Positions 22,031 to 32,348 of a stretch of 64,000 nt of DNA are shown piece by piece. Location: contig JAUTDX010000722.1 in NCBI GenBank assembly GCA_030844895.1, positions 1-64,000 on the forward strand. The letters run 5' to 3'. Made by a program: the position numbers and the translations under genes. The notes under the pieces are model-generated. The model was not told the origin of the DNA, searched no databases, and saw nothing but the letters and a program-made list of their open reading frames with translations. The number at the start of each line of letters is the position of its first letter. The first letter of the stretch is position 1. This stretch comes from Ambrosia x helenae. Taxonomy: Eukaryota > Streptophyta > Magnoliopsida > Asterales > Asteraceae.

Positions 22031-22373
22031 GCCTGACCCAACCGCCGGACCAAAGCCTCATCGCTCCCTCTCTCCTCTCTCATCTAACCTCCGACACCTT
22101 CAAAACCCTTCACGTTGTTCTCCTTCAAACCGACCTCAATCGTGGCTCAGATCTAGTCACTTCCTTCTATCTATGGAGAAGACAACCAAGCCAACACCTC
22201 TGTGTCTCTCGCTAATCACAAAACAAAGGAAAAAGAAGAAAAAAAGAAAAAAAATAACCAATCCATAAAAACCTTACATCAACTGTGTGTGAATATGGTT
22301 GTTTGTTTGTTGGAGGAAAACAGAGGAATATAAAGGGAAAAATGAGGTATAGGTGAGTTTTATTTATACTACA

Positions 22374-22612
22374 TGCTTTTTACAAAAACAAATGCGTTTT
22401 ACAAAAACAAGTGCGTTTTACAAAAAAAACAAGTGCGTTTTACAAAAACCAAATGCGTTTTACCAAAATCAAGTGCTTTTTACAAAAACCAAATGCGTTT
22501 TACAAAAACCAAGTGCGTTTTACAAAAAACCAAGTGCGTTTTTGTAAAAAACAAGTTTAAATAGTGTTTAAAAAACCAAATGCGTTTATAAAAAAACCAA
22601 GTGCGTTTTATG
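22374..22612. repeat. ~20-bp minisatellite in the MULE
   Basis: About ten copies of a unit built on GTGCGTTTTACAAAAACCAA, with A/G change (AATGCG or AGTGCG) and length variation in the A run. One copy near 22532 carries the motif in inverted form (TTTTTGTAAAA). Confidence 0.9.
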
Positions 22613-23099
22613 ATTTTATGTTTAACAGTTCTGATCTTCATTGTCTGGAACTTTTTTGAAACCCATTTTTTTCTTTAATTCTTCTTCTATTATCAACATC
22701 GTTCGTTTATGTGAATAATACATGTGTTGATAGTGATTTTCGAATATGATTCGATTAATTTTATCAATTGAATTATCATACTCTGTTTTTCTTCTATTTC
22801 TGCAAATACGTTTTGATTTTGTTTGTAATCAAATGTTTTTTATTGTTTAATCATTCTGAACGTTTAATCGAGTTGAAAACGATGAAAAATCAGGTTCAAT
22901 CGTTGAAAATTTTTGCATCGATTATGTTTGTTACGATTTCACAGAAATTTAAACGCGTGTTTCCTAATTTACCCTTGGTTAGATTAACCAAATCTGATTA
23001 GGATTGTTAATTACCATCTTGCCATCACCTAAATCTAATGGCTGAGAATCCTTCTTACACTTTGTATGTTAAGAAGGCTTTGTACAATAGCCTCTCTCA

Positions 23100-23378
23100 T
23101 ATATCATAGAGCCTAAGTCTTATTCCTGTTAGTGACTTGTTTTTTATTTTAACAAAGGCCAACAAAATTTCAATAAACCAGAAGTCCAGTACTAGCAAAG
23201 AGCTAGGCATTTACCTACAGTCACCAAAGTAAAGAAACAACATAAACAGACCACCACTTTAAGCGCCAAATTAGGAACCCAAGCTACTGGCTCAATCTGC
23301 ATCAAAAACATTAAAGGACCTCCAGCGTGTCTAGGTCACCGAGTGATCTTTAGCCCTATTCCTCACCCGCAAAAAAAA
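23100..23378 (-). pseudogene. L1 LINE 3' end, left part of an interrupted copy
   Basis: Minus-strand reading after the fold-back element gives RAKDHSVTWTRWRSFNVFDA-like codons with one shift, the usual last residues of plant L1 ORF2, then a 3' UTR fading into an A-rich stretch near 23147. Its upstream partner is 25853-26000. Confidence 0.6.
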
Positions 23379-23481
23379 AGGGAAATTGGATTTTAACACC
23401 CTGAACTATTGATTATTAGTCGCTAACACGCTGAACTATAAAATTGTTCACCACCACACTGTACTTTCAACTTATTGCCCT

Positions 23482-23707
23482 GTGTCACCATCGGATTAAC
23501 CATGATTAGTATTTTTTTGCAAACGTGGCCATTTTTGCTAATGTGGCATGCTGACATGGCTTTTTTTTTTTGCTGATGTGGCATGGTGACTTGACCATTT
23601 TTGCTGATGTGGTATTTTTGCTGATATGACATGCTGCCACCATGCCACATCAGCAAAAATGGCCACGTCAGCAAAAAACTAACCATGGTTAGTACGAGGG
23701 TGACACT
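23482..23707. repeat. Inner palindrome of the fold-back element
   Basis: GTGTCACCATCGGATTAACC at the left pairs with CTAACCATGGTTAG...GGGTGACAC at the right. Inside are multiple copies of TTTTTGCTGATGTGGCATG in both orientations. The whole stretch could form one long imperfect hairpin. Confidence 0.8.
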
Positions 23708-23715
23708 GGCCAAGA

Positions 23716-25757
23716 AGTTGATGATAGAGAATAAACCGTGATTTGTATATCGATAATCAACCTATTTATAATTACATTGGGCTCCTTTATTTTAGGGGTG
23801 ATATACTCAACATTTAAATACAATATCAACATGCTAAATATAATATCTCTAATATACCCCCGCAGTCGAAGCGGGAGGGGAACGGATGCTGAGACTGTCC
23901 CGAAAATCTTCAAACAGAACTCGAGGAAGACCCTTGGTGAAGATATCTGCAACTTGGTGACGGGACGGTACATGAAGAACTCTAACTTGACCACGCTGCA
24001 CTCGTTCACGAACGAAGTGAATGTCCAACTCGATATGTTTTGTACGTTGATGTTGCACCGGATTACCGGATAAGTATATAGCGCTGACATTATCACAATA
24101 CACTAATGTCGCATGTGAAAGAGGATGGTGAAGCTCAAGTAACAAATTACGTAACCAGCAAATCTCTACAACTACATTGGCAACACCGCGGTATTCAGCC
24201 TCGGCACTAGAACGTGAGACAGTACTCTGTCGTTTGGAAGACCAAGAAATAAGATTGTCACCAAAATAAATACAGTACCCACTAGTGGAACGACGGGTAT
24301 CAGGGCAACCGGCCCAGTCTGCATCGGTATAGGAAATCAAGGATTGTGTGGGGCTGGAGTGAAGAGTTAAGCCAAATGTGATGGTACCTTTGATGTACCG
24401 AATAATCCTCTTCAGTGCATGCCAATGAGTAATCCGAGGTGAGTGCATGTGCATGCATACTTGTTGGACAACGTATGAGATGTCGGGACGGGTAAATGTC
24501 AGGTACTGGAGAGCTCCGGCCAGACTGCGAATTAGGGTGGGGTCATGAAAGAGATCACTCGTCGAAGCACTCTGTTTTCCCGCTGTGTCAACTGGGGTGG
24601 TGGCTGGGTTGCAAGATTGCATGCCCGCACGGGAAATAATGTCGGTCGCATAGGACTGCTGGGAGAGAAACATAGTATCTCTGGTACGAGAGACGGATAT
24701 ACCCAAAAAGTAACTCAATGGGCCAAGATCTTTCATGGCGAATTCACTGCCAAGACGAGCCATGAGAGAGTGGCGAAGAGAATAAGAGGATGTGACAAGA
24801 AGAATGTCATCCACATAAAGCAGCAGAAAAGCAGTGTCTGGACCCTGATGAAGAGTGAGGATAGAGGCATCACATTTGCTATGGTAGAAACCAATAGAGA
24901 GGACAAAATCCGTGATTCGCTGGTACCAGGCCCGAGGAGCCTGCTTGAGTCCATATAAGGACTTCTTTAGAGAACATACGTGATCTGGGTATTCTTTACT
25001 TCGGAAGCCCATGGGTTGGTACATGTAAACTGTTTCATTGAGATTCCCATGAAGAAATGCATTGGTGACGTCCAACTGATGAACGAACCAATGTTTGGAC
25101 AGAGCTATAGAGAAAACTGTCCGAATAGTCACCGGTTTGACCACCGGGCTAAAAGTCTCACCACAGTCGACACCCACCTGTTGTAAGCGACCATCACAGA
25201 CCAATCTTGCCTTGTACCATTCAAAAGTGCCATCCAACCTGTACTTGTGTTTAAACAACCACATACTTCTAATAACATTCATATTTTGGTCACGAGGAAC
25301 GAGTTCCCAAGTCCTGTTTCTAATTAAAGCATTATATTATGTAGTCATGGCGGAGTACCATTCCGGTATATTTAAGGCATCAACTGGGTTCTTAGGTACA
25401 GGGACTATGGGTGGCTTGGTTGTAGTGTGGAGGTTAAAATGTTGTTTCAGTTTAAACACACCGCTCATTGAGCGGGTGTGTGGTCGGTTGGGAAGAGGTG
25501 ATGGTGGTGTTGGGTTCGGGTTTGGCTGGGATGGGGCTGGACCGGATAAGGGTGATGAATGTGTGCTTGAGTGAATTGCGGTATTGGGCTGGGGTGAAGG
25601 CGTTGGGTTGGGAGTGGGTCTGATAGGTGGGCCGGTAGTATTAGGTGGAGTGGGATTATTATTTGGGCTTGGAGTGGTGGAACGTGAGTGGGCCGGGTGA
25701 GGTATGTTAGTGATGTGGGGACAAAGGTGGATGGGAAATTGGTCAGTGAGGAAATCG
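23716..25757 (-). mobile_element. 5'-truncated Ty1/copia element
   Basis: Minus-strand copia copy retaining the linker before RT, RT, RNase H, a polypurine tract (GCGGGGG near 23858) and one short 3' LTR (about 23716-23854, starting TATTAGAG). Everything upstream of the RT linker (LTR, gag, protease, integrase) is missing. It lies in the right arm of the fold-back element. Confidence 0.78.
23849..25282 (-). pseudogene. Copia reverse transcriptase and RNase H (open frame)
   Basis: A single 477-codon minus-strand frame. RT: KARLVCDGRLQQVGVDCGET at the start, HQLDVTNAFLHGNL with the first catalytic aspartate, SLYGLKQAPRAWYQRI, and LLLYVDDILLV with the catalytic YVDD. Connection: FAMKDLGPLSYFLGI. 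RNase H: YTDADWAGCPDTRRSTSGYC, SRSSAEAEYRGVA, LVYCDNVSAIYLS and HIELDIHFVRERV, ending STAGVY. It stays open although the element lacks its 5' half. Upstream codons (25283-25757) are a Pro/Thr-rich linker with stops. The short LTR and motif wording suggest a Bianca- or Ale-like lineage, not certain. Confidence 0.9.
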
Positions 25758-25852
25758 TAAGTGGGGGGTGGTGAACAATTTTTTAGTTTAGTGTGTCAGC
25801 GACCATTAATCAATAGTTCAGAATGTTAAAATCTAATTTTCCACAAAAAACT

Positions 25853-26000
25853 CATGGTTTCCGTTTCCTCCGTAGCCTTTGACAGACAAACGTGCTTGTG
25901 ATCTAAGACCTTCTCATTTCTCATTTGCCAAATGGTTGTTAGAACAACCGCCTAAAATGCCCTCTTCTTCTTTCTGGACCGTTTGCTAGTTTATTTTTTG
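25853..26000 (-). pseudogene. L1 LINE ORF2 fragment, right part of interrupted copy
   Basis: Minus-strand codons read AVVLTTIWQMRNEKVLDHKH then KATEE, the zf-RVT tail of plant L1 ORF2. The sequence stops at the fold-back element and the expected continuation lies at 23378-23100. 5'-truncated near 26000. Confidence 0.6.
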
Positions 26001-26449
26001 TATTAGTTTTTTCTAAATAAAAGCGTTCTTTTTACAAAAAGAATGATACCTTCTATTTTCAAAATAAAATTTTTAAACAAACAATCTAAAAAACACTTTA
26101 AATTGAGTCATTTCCTATAAGTTTTTTAAGGTCTCTAATAATTGATGCAATGCATCTACTTTAATCAATTGCTATTGTATGATAAAACAACTCAAAATCT
26201 CTGTTGTCTATAAGTTTTAGTTAAAGTAGAATCAAGCAAAAACGTAGCATGTCGTGTTAGCTGTTAAATGGATTGTATCAACTTGACTCGACCCAATCAA
26301 AACTGAATTAGCTAAACGTGTCGCTTACTAATTTTAGACCAACATAAATACACAGTCATAAAATACATATCCTTAACTATTAATAGATAAACTGTTGAAT
26401 AATAAAATAAAGCAGTCGGTAGAATTTTGTATACATGTTGTGTGTGGCA
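26001..26449. other. AT-rich intergenic, no gene
   Basis: Nothing recognised. Confidence 0.5.
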
Positions 26450-26757
26450 TTTATATAAAGCCTTAGCCTTTCTTTGGGTTAGGTTTCGGTCTAAGGAGAT
26501 GACGATTACTTGGGATCATTGGAGCGGATTCTATGTCTTTGGGTCTTCGTTTTGTGTTGGTTTGTTTGTTGGCGTCTTGTCTTTCGGAGATTGTTTGTAA
26601 AGGTCTACCGTCTTATTTGACTGTTTACTTCTTGGGAAGTATAACTTCTACTAAAAATATTTTCTTTTATGATACTTACCCGTCTACCCTCTATTATGAT
26701 GTAATTTTCGTATTTTGCTGAAAATAAATTAAAGTTATTTTGTTTAAAAAAAAAAAT
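26450..26757 (+). mobile_element. Possible retroposed 3' end with A tail
   Basis: A T/G-rich stretch ends GTTATTTTGTTT and a run of 11 A (about 26747-26757), preceded by AATAAATTAAAG that resembles a polyadenylation region. It looks like a LINE 3' UTR, but I find no coding match. Confidence 0.35.
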
Positions 26758-26965
26758 ACTTACCTAAATAATACCCCGTAGTATATTAGCATAATAGCAT
26801 TGCATAGCACTTACAATTGAGTTCATATAGTGTTACAATGTATCATATTCTCAAATTAGCAATGCATGCCATATTGCTATTCAATATGAAAACCATTCAA
26901 AATTTAAGTGCGGTAATTTTCGATATTACACAAAAAATAATCAGTTTTGGGTTTTTATATCTATA

Positions 26966-27306
26966 TCTATACTATATTATAAAGCATGGGAGGAGAATAC
27001 CTTACAAATTTAAGTAATTACAAGTGTAATTGCTTAAAGTACAAATAGTTGATACGTTTGATTGGGGGGGGGGGGGGGTAAATTGGACTTTTAGTCATAA
27101 ATAGGGAGGTTAAAGAGTCTTAATTGAATAATATGAAGAGAGTTAATAGTCATAAATAGAGAGGTTAGAGAGTGTTAAATTGAAGAATATGAAAAGAGGT
27201 AAAACCACTTAGTATACACAAAGTCTTGCAATCCATTTCAATTGAATTATGTATTCAATTCAATCTTGAAGTAATCTTGAGGCTTTTCATATGGGCTGCT
27301 TGTGTA
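26966..27306 (+). mobile_element. Helitron 5' terminus (outer copy)
   Basis: TCTATACTATATTATAAAGC at 26966, preceded by A, is the same 20-base start as the Helitron at 27307. It is followed by a G run (about 27065-27078) and a roughly 80-bp unit with AGTCATAAATAG.GAGGTTA repeated twice (27100-27220). Its 3' end may be 50056, with the other Helitron nested inside, or may be lost. Confidence 0.5.
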
Positions 27307-27888
27307 TCTATACTATATTATAAAGCATGAGGGAGAAGGTCAACAAAAGTTAAGTGATTACAACATATAATGCATATAGTATAATACCCTAATGAAGTTA
27401 GTAAGGGATAAAATAGTGTTTTTACTTAAGTATGGTTAAATTGATCCGATTATCAACTTAATTGCGCACACCAAAGGTCTTATTTCAATCAATATGCCAT
27501 AAATCCAATTGATTGAAATTGAAGCTCCTATCATTACTATATTAATAAACGAAATTCATCATTTCACTCAACATCAACTCTTTCATATGTTGTTGCACAA
27601 GTTAGAACTGGAAAGGAGCTAATCAGGTTATAAGTTTAATTTTTGCATCTCCATTTTAGGTGAGTTTTGAAAAGAATTCTTTTACTTATGTTGGTTTAAC
27701 TTATTTTGATTGCTGGATTGAGTGGTTTTATTAGGGTTTTAAATGTTGCGTTTATTCAGGCGTTGTGAGCTGATTATATTTTAGGGTTTTGTTCTTGGTC
27801 AATTACGCTATTACTAGGTAATTTTAAATTGATGGACTGAATGTTTTTTTCCGTATATTCATCAGGTGCTTTTGATATTCTAAGTCTT

Positions 27889-28267
27889 TGTTGGGTCATA
27901 ACTAGAGGTTTGCGTTTATCTTGGGCTTGTATTTATTCTTAATGGGTTTCGGCCTTCTAGGCCCAGTCTATGTGAACACTGTTTTCCGCCTTTGGTTGTG
28001 TGTTGTTTGATACCAGACGGTTCTTTGAAACCGTGTGCACTCAATCAATAGGGGGTTCCTAGTCTATTTTATGGTTTCTAGTCTTTTGTTAATTACTCTC
28101 TTGTATTCGGCTAGTAGGTGTACCAGACGGTTCTTTGAAACCGTGTGCACTCAATCAATATAATCTTTCAGTTTAAGGTTTCTTCTTTGTTCTTTACGTA
28201 CAATCACTGTTTTCCGCCTTTGGTTGTGTGTTGTTTGATACCCGGTAGAGAAGATCTTGGACTTATA
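27889..28267 (+). repeat. 5' LTR of SIRE-like element (rearranged)
   Basis: Starts TGTTGGGTCATAACTAGAGG and ends GGACTTATA. It matches the 3' LTR except that 27976-28048 replaces the short TATA-containing piece of the 3' LTR by two blocks copied from further down the LTR: the copy of 28205-28242, then that of 28122-28160. The left LTR therefore lacks ACTATAAATAG. Confidence 0.9.
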
Positions 28268-28269
28268 AT

Positions 28270-28282
28270 TGGTATCAGAGCC
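28270..28282 (+). other. Primer binding site (initiator-Met tRNA)
   Basis: TGGTATCAGAGCC, two bases after the LTR. Confidence 0.92.
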
Positions 28283-28679
28283 TAAGTAGTCTTACGAAGG
28301 CTCGGTTTAGTATCAAAGGAAAAGATCAAGGAAGTTACTGCTTCGGAAAAAGGTTGATTTTATTGATTTGATTCATATTGAATTCACGTTTACATGTTAT
28401 ATTGCTAATCCGGTTATGTTTTTTTTTGGATTGTTCTAATGATTTGCTCTTGGGTCTTACTTGTTTCTTATTATTTAGAAAACTGTTTTGATCTATTTTG
28501 TTGAAAAGTCAATCTTTTTTTGCTAAAGTTTAGGAGATCATTCAAGTTTGTTTAAAAAGATTCTTTTCATTAATTTAAAGATTTTCAAAAAAAATCTTCG
28601 ATCTCCATATTTTGTGGAAAATTTGTTACTTATTTTGTGCAGGTTTCCTATTCAAGGAGTGTTCGAGATCAGAGTTTGA

Positions 28680-29045
28680 GCTGTGTCCGACCTAGGCATC
28701 GTGTCCGACCTTTGCCTGTGTCCGAACTCAGCATTGTGTCCGACCTAAAACTGTGTCCGACCTCAACATTTGTCCGACCTCTGCCCGTGTCCGACCTCAG
28801 CGTTGTGTCCGACCTAACCTGTGTCCGACCTCAGCATTGTGTCCGACCTAACCTGTGTCCGAACTCTGCCTGTGTCCGACCTCGCCATTGTGTCCGACCT
28901 AAAACTGTGTCCGACTCACATAACTCTGTCCGAACTTTGCCTGTGTCTGACCTCAGCATAGTGTCCAACTCAAACCTGTGTCCGACCCAAACCTGTGTCC
29001 GATCCACATAACTGTGTCCGACTTACACATTTGTGTCCGAGTTAC
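28680..29045 (+). repeat. TGTCCGA minisatellite in the copia leader
   Basis: About 24 copies of a 14-19-bp unit centred on GTGTCCGACCT, varying in the bases after it. It lies between the primer site and gag. The 124-codon frame over it (28637-29011) is only the repeat translated (VRP/VSDL units). Confidence 0.9.
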
Positions 29046-29190
29046 TCACTGTTAACATAGTTTCAGACCGAACTGGACATCTTTAATTGGACTGGACTTT
29101 GGGACTCTTTGGACTGGACATCAAAACTTCTTGGACTGAAATTAAGCTATATTAAAAGTGAACTAATAATCTTAAGTTTTATTTTCAGAA

Positions 29191-30626
29191 ATGGATCAAA
29201 TTGTTAACCAGGCAAATTTGAATGGACTAAATGCTGACTAACTCATAGTAGCTGCACAAGTGGACAAAGCTATGGAATCTGTTATTGGCACTCATCAGAA
29301 GATACCTGTTCTTCAGCTTGGAATGTCATATTCTGAGTGGAAATTCAGGTCATGAAAATCAAAGATGCAAAGGCACTAAGATCTATTCTGAATGGTCCCT
29401 GTGTGATCACGTATGTGGTAAATGAAGTAACGGGAGCCACTGCCATCAAACCAAAGAGCATGTACACTGATGAGGATCATGAGAAGGCTGATATTGATGA
29501 CAGGGCAATTTCTTACCTTCATCAGGGACTTTCACCTGAAGTCTCAATTGGGGTTCGTGATATTGCTACTGCCAAAGATCTGTGGGAAGTTCTTGAAAAT
29601 TTGTATGAGGGAAATGAAGAAATGAAAGAAAGCCGAAGGGAAATGCTGAGTCAAAAATTTAATGCTTTTAATCATACTCCTGGTGAGTCACTCGAAAGCC
29701 AGATTCAACGTTTCGTGGCTTTAGTAAGTGAAATGAAATCAAATGACATGGTTGTGGGTAACTCTGTGATGAACAAGAAGCTTCTTAACACATTACCAAG
29801 GAGTTGGGACTCAAATGTGAAGTTGATTAAGAGAACCAAAGATCTGGCAAGACTCACTCTGTCTGAAACCATATCCTTGATCAAGTCCTATGACCTCGAT
29901 GACAGACAACGTTATCTGACTCAAACTACAAGCTACAATAATGCCATCATCGCTTCTTCTAGTAGTGCTCTTATGTCTCAGCAAGAACCTCAACATCCTT
30001 CGTTGTACTCTTATCCTGCCAGCGGATCCTCCTACCCACCAATTTTTGCACCCAGCTCGTCCACTACTTCAACTTCTTCAGTGGCTACTAGGGCATCCTC
30101 GTCCTCTGCCTCACCACTACCACCACCATCTGCCGCTGCTCCCCAGCAAACCGTGAAAATTCCTAAAGAGCTCGAAAATAACTTAAGTTTGTTTGCTGGA
30201 TTTATGAATTGTTACAACGCATTTTTAGCAGGTCAACTTACTGCAAAGGATGTTGGAGCATGTGATTTAGAAGATGTTAATCAAGATGATGTAGAAGAAA
30301 TGGACTTGACTTGGCAGATTGGTACAGTAGTACATAGAGCAAACAAGTTTGTGAAGAAAACTGGTCGAAATGTGTGGGATAACCCGACCAAGAAACTGGG
30401 GTGGGATAAAACAAAGATACGTTGTTACAATTGTGATGAGCCTGGTCACTTTGCTCATGAGTGCACCAATCCAAAGAGGGAACTAGGCACTCCTGCTCCT
30501 GTAGTCACTGCTTTTGCTTCTACTCCTGGAACTCATGCATCCGTCACTCGCACTGAATCCACATCTTCAAACTCAAATAAAGCTATGGTTGCTCAATCAG
30601 GAGGTGGATGGGACTGGTCTTCTTAA
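29191..30626 (+). pseudogene. Copia gag (broken)
   Basis: The likely start is ATG 29191, just after a TTTTCAG. A TAA follows at 29239-29241, then the frame resumes with DKAMESVIGTHQKIPVLQLG, and a frame change occurs at about 29335. From there 429 codons stay open: a UBN2-type gag domain (AISYLHQGLSPEVSIGV, LWEVLENLYEGNEEMKES, LLNTLPRSWDSNVKLI), a Ser/Pro-rich stretch, DLEDVNQDDVEEMDLTWQIG, and a CCHC knuckle CYNCDEPGHFAHEC. Gag assembles the particle and binds RNA through the knuckle. The frame ends at 30624 and pol follows at once. Confidence 0.88.
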
Positions 30627-30635
30627 GTAGCAGAA

Positions 30636-31206
30636 TTGAAGATTGATGAAGATTCTGTATACAAAGCACTCATGGCCCAAATGGATGATGATTATGTTCC
30701 GTCTGCAGCTGAGGTACATTCTGAAATCTTAGCTGAATCTTGTTGCACTGATAGATGTAGGCTAAAGATTAAGGGTTTTAGAGAAGAAACTCTCTCTGCA
30801 TACAAGCAGCTTGAATACGAGAAAATGGCCGCTTGGGATATTAAAAAGAAATTTAAGTCTTATAAAGAAATGGTCGAAAAACAAAAACTCGATATCAAGC
30901 GCTTGCATCAGGAGTTGAGTGATCACAAATGTCGATACCTACACTTCAAAAGACTGTCTGATACATTAACTGCGGAGCTGATCAGTTTAAAATCACAATT
31001 TGAAAATGCTGATTTTCATTTCAAAAAATTCGATTGTTCAAGTATGAAAGTCGAAAAGATGATTAACTCCTAGTTAAAGTTCAGAGAAAAACAAATGAGG
31101 AATAAAGGATTGGGATTTGCAGAAATCCGACCACCTTTTAATCAAAATTATTCCTCAATTCCTATGACTGATGAAGAATTGTTAGTACTACCTGTTAAAG
31201 GCTACT
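30636..31206 (+). pseudogene. Coiled-coil linker between gag and pol
   Basis: A 145-codon frame follows the gag stop within 12 bases, with MAQMDDDYVPSAAEVHSEIL and then a Lys/Glu/Leu-rich helix with heptad character (KQKLDIKRLHQELSDHKC...). A stop at 31071 is followed by KGLGF.EIRPPFNQNYSS, a motif common in this lineage. In related elements this region forms the C-terminal part of a long gag. Further stops at about 31215. Confidence 0.65.
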
Positions 31207-32283
31207 GCCCCCAATAGAAGAGCCAATAACTCTAACATAATCGACACCTCTAAATATCTCTAAGCCTAAGTCCGTCCCAATTAAAATTTCAGAACCCAAA
31301 ACTCAGAAGCAACGAGCAAAACGCTCATTAAGCAAAGTTTTTGTCAAACCTCAGGATGTCGAAAAACATGCTGAGATATTAAATTTTGAGAAAAATAAAG
31401 AAATTGACAGAGTCTTTGAGGTTAACAAGGATGAGATTCCAACATCAATTGAGTCAAATGAATCATCAAATTTTTCTGAAAGTACAGGGGCTGAATCAAT
31501 AAAAGTTAATGAATCTGTTATTGAACCAACCAACCAATCAATCAGAATCAAGTGTGCCATATGAGTTTGATTTTTATGAAACAAATTAGGGAGCTTTGTC
31601 TAAAGCAAAGGGCCAACACTGAAAATAAATCGGCTGACCGTCTACATCACTCAGATGATTCGAAAGTGAGTGACCCTGAATCTCTCTCAGAGACAGATTC
31701 AGTGGATACCAACGACTCAAGTTATCAATCATGTGAAACGACCGAATCATCTGAATGCATGTCTGAATCAAATGAATCTATTTCTGTGTCTGTAACTGCT
31801 CAAAATTCATCTGTTTCGGAGAAGGAGAGTTCAGAATCTCCTGTCTCTTCTGTGGCTGAAAATTTTTCTGTTAAAAACTGTTTTGATCTTACAGATGCTG
31901 TGAATGTTACTAATTCGATTGATTCTTGTGCAGAAAAGTTAATTATTGAGGATTGGGTAGACGATGGGGGTGAAGTCGATGACTCTGATTCACTTGCATT
32001 AAATAATAAAATTGAAAAGGATAATTTATCAATTTCTTCTAGAGACAAAAATATTTGTGTGGGCTCGTTTGTTTTGAGCATAAACCCTTATGACATGTCA
32101 TCTAACTCTTTGTTTGATTATTCAGATTCTGTTATTTTGTCAAATGCTTGTGATACAACAAAAATCTTTTGGTTAAACAAACAAGTACGGGTGGGACTGG
32201 GAAATATCTTCCACCAAAACATGTTTTACCAAAATATAAAAAACAGAATTCTTCAAACCAGGGAAAAAGGCATTCAAAAATAG
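31207..32283 (+). pseudogene. Acidic Ser-rich spacer ORF of the copia polyprotein
   Basis: 31552-32283 is open for 243 codons, very rich in Ser, Glu and Asp (SDPESLSETDSVDTNDSSYQ, WVDDGGEVDDSD). The preceding 300 bases encode similar acidic sequence in another frame. No catalytic motif. It bridges the coiled coil and the second zinc knuckle, as in other SIRE-type elements. Confidence 0.6.
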
Positions 32284-32348
32284 CTTCACACAGGTATCCA
32301 AGATTTTCTGAATCTAGAAAAACTGCAAGATCTTAGGGGGATCCACCT

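Larger units (their letters stand above)
21816..23098. mobile_element. Mutator-like element (MULE) with 9-bp target duplication
   Basis: The ends are inverted repeats of about 50 bp: the left end starts GAGAAAGTATAGGATACAAA and reaches TTAACATACAAAGTGTAAGAAGG piecewise, and the right end is its complement at about 23050-23098. ATATATCAT flanks it at 21807-21815 and 23099-23107, a perfect 9-bp duplication characteristic of Mutator-like elements. The 1.28-kb interior has a CCA/CCG-rich repeat, a 20-bp minisatellite and no transposase. A plus-strand frame at 21919-22215 could be a captured host exon. Confidence 0.85.
23379..25843. mobile_element. Fold-back/MULE-like element split by copia insertion
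   Basis: The outer ends are inverted repeats. Left 23381-23460 (GGAAATTGGATTTTAACACC, then CTGAACTATTGATTATTAG, TTGTTCACCACC) is mirrored at 25770-25842 (GGTGGTGAACAATTTTTTAG ... TTAAAATCTAATTTTCC). The left arm continues into an inner palindrome (23482-23707). The expected right arm breaks off at about 23718 after AAGTTGA and resumes near 25757. CAAAAAA-rich sequence flanks both ends, consistent with an imperfect 9-bp duplication. Target site: an L1 LINE. Confidence 0.7.

Noticed and set aside
21919..22215. His-rich 98-codon ORF as a host gene
   Set aside because: The His tract is a CCA microsatellite inside a MULE and there is no gene structure around it. Kept only as a possible captured exon.
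22353..22564. Lys/Thr/Phe-rich repeat ORFs
   Set aside because: They are the 20-bp minisatellite read in two frames.
24545..24958. 137-codon plus-strand ORF
   Set aside because: It is the antisense shadow of the copia RT.
27065..27078. Long G runs (also about 19369-19383, 50706-50721, 63262-63272) as regulatory G-quadruplex sites
   Set aside because: Single homopolymers are prone to sequencing length errors and show no spaced G-tract pattern.
28637..29011. 124-codon ORF with VRP/VSDL repeats
   Set aside because: It is only the translation of a TGTCCGA minisatellite in the copia leader; unit length and phase vary.
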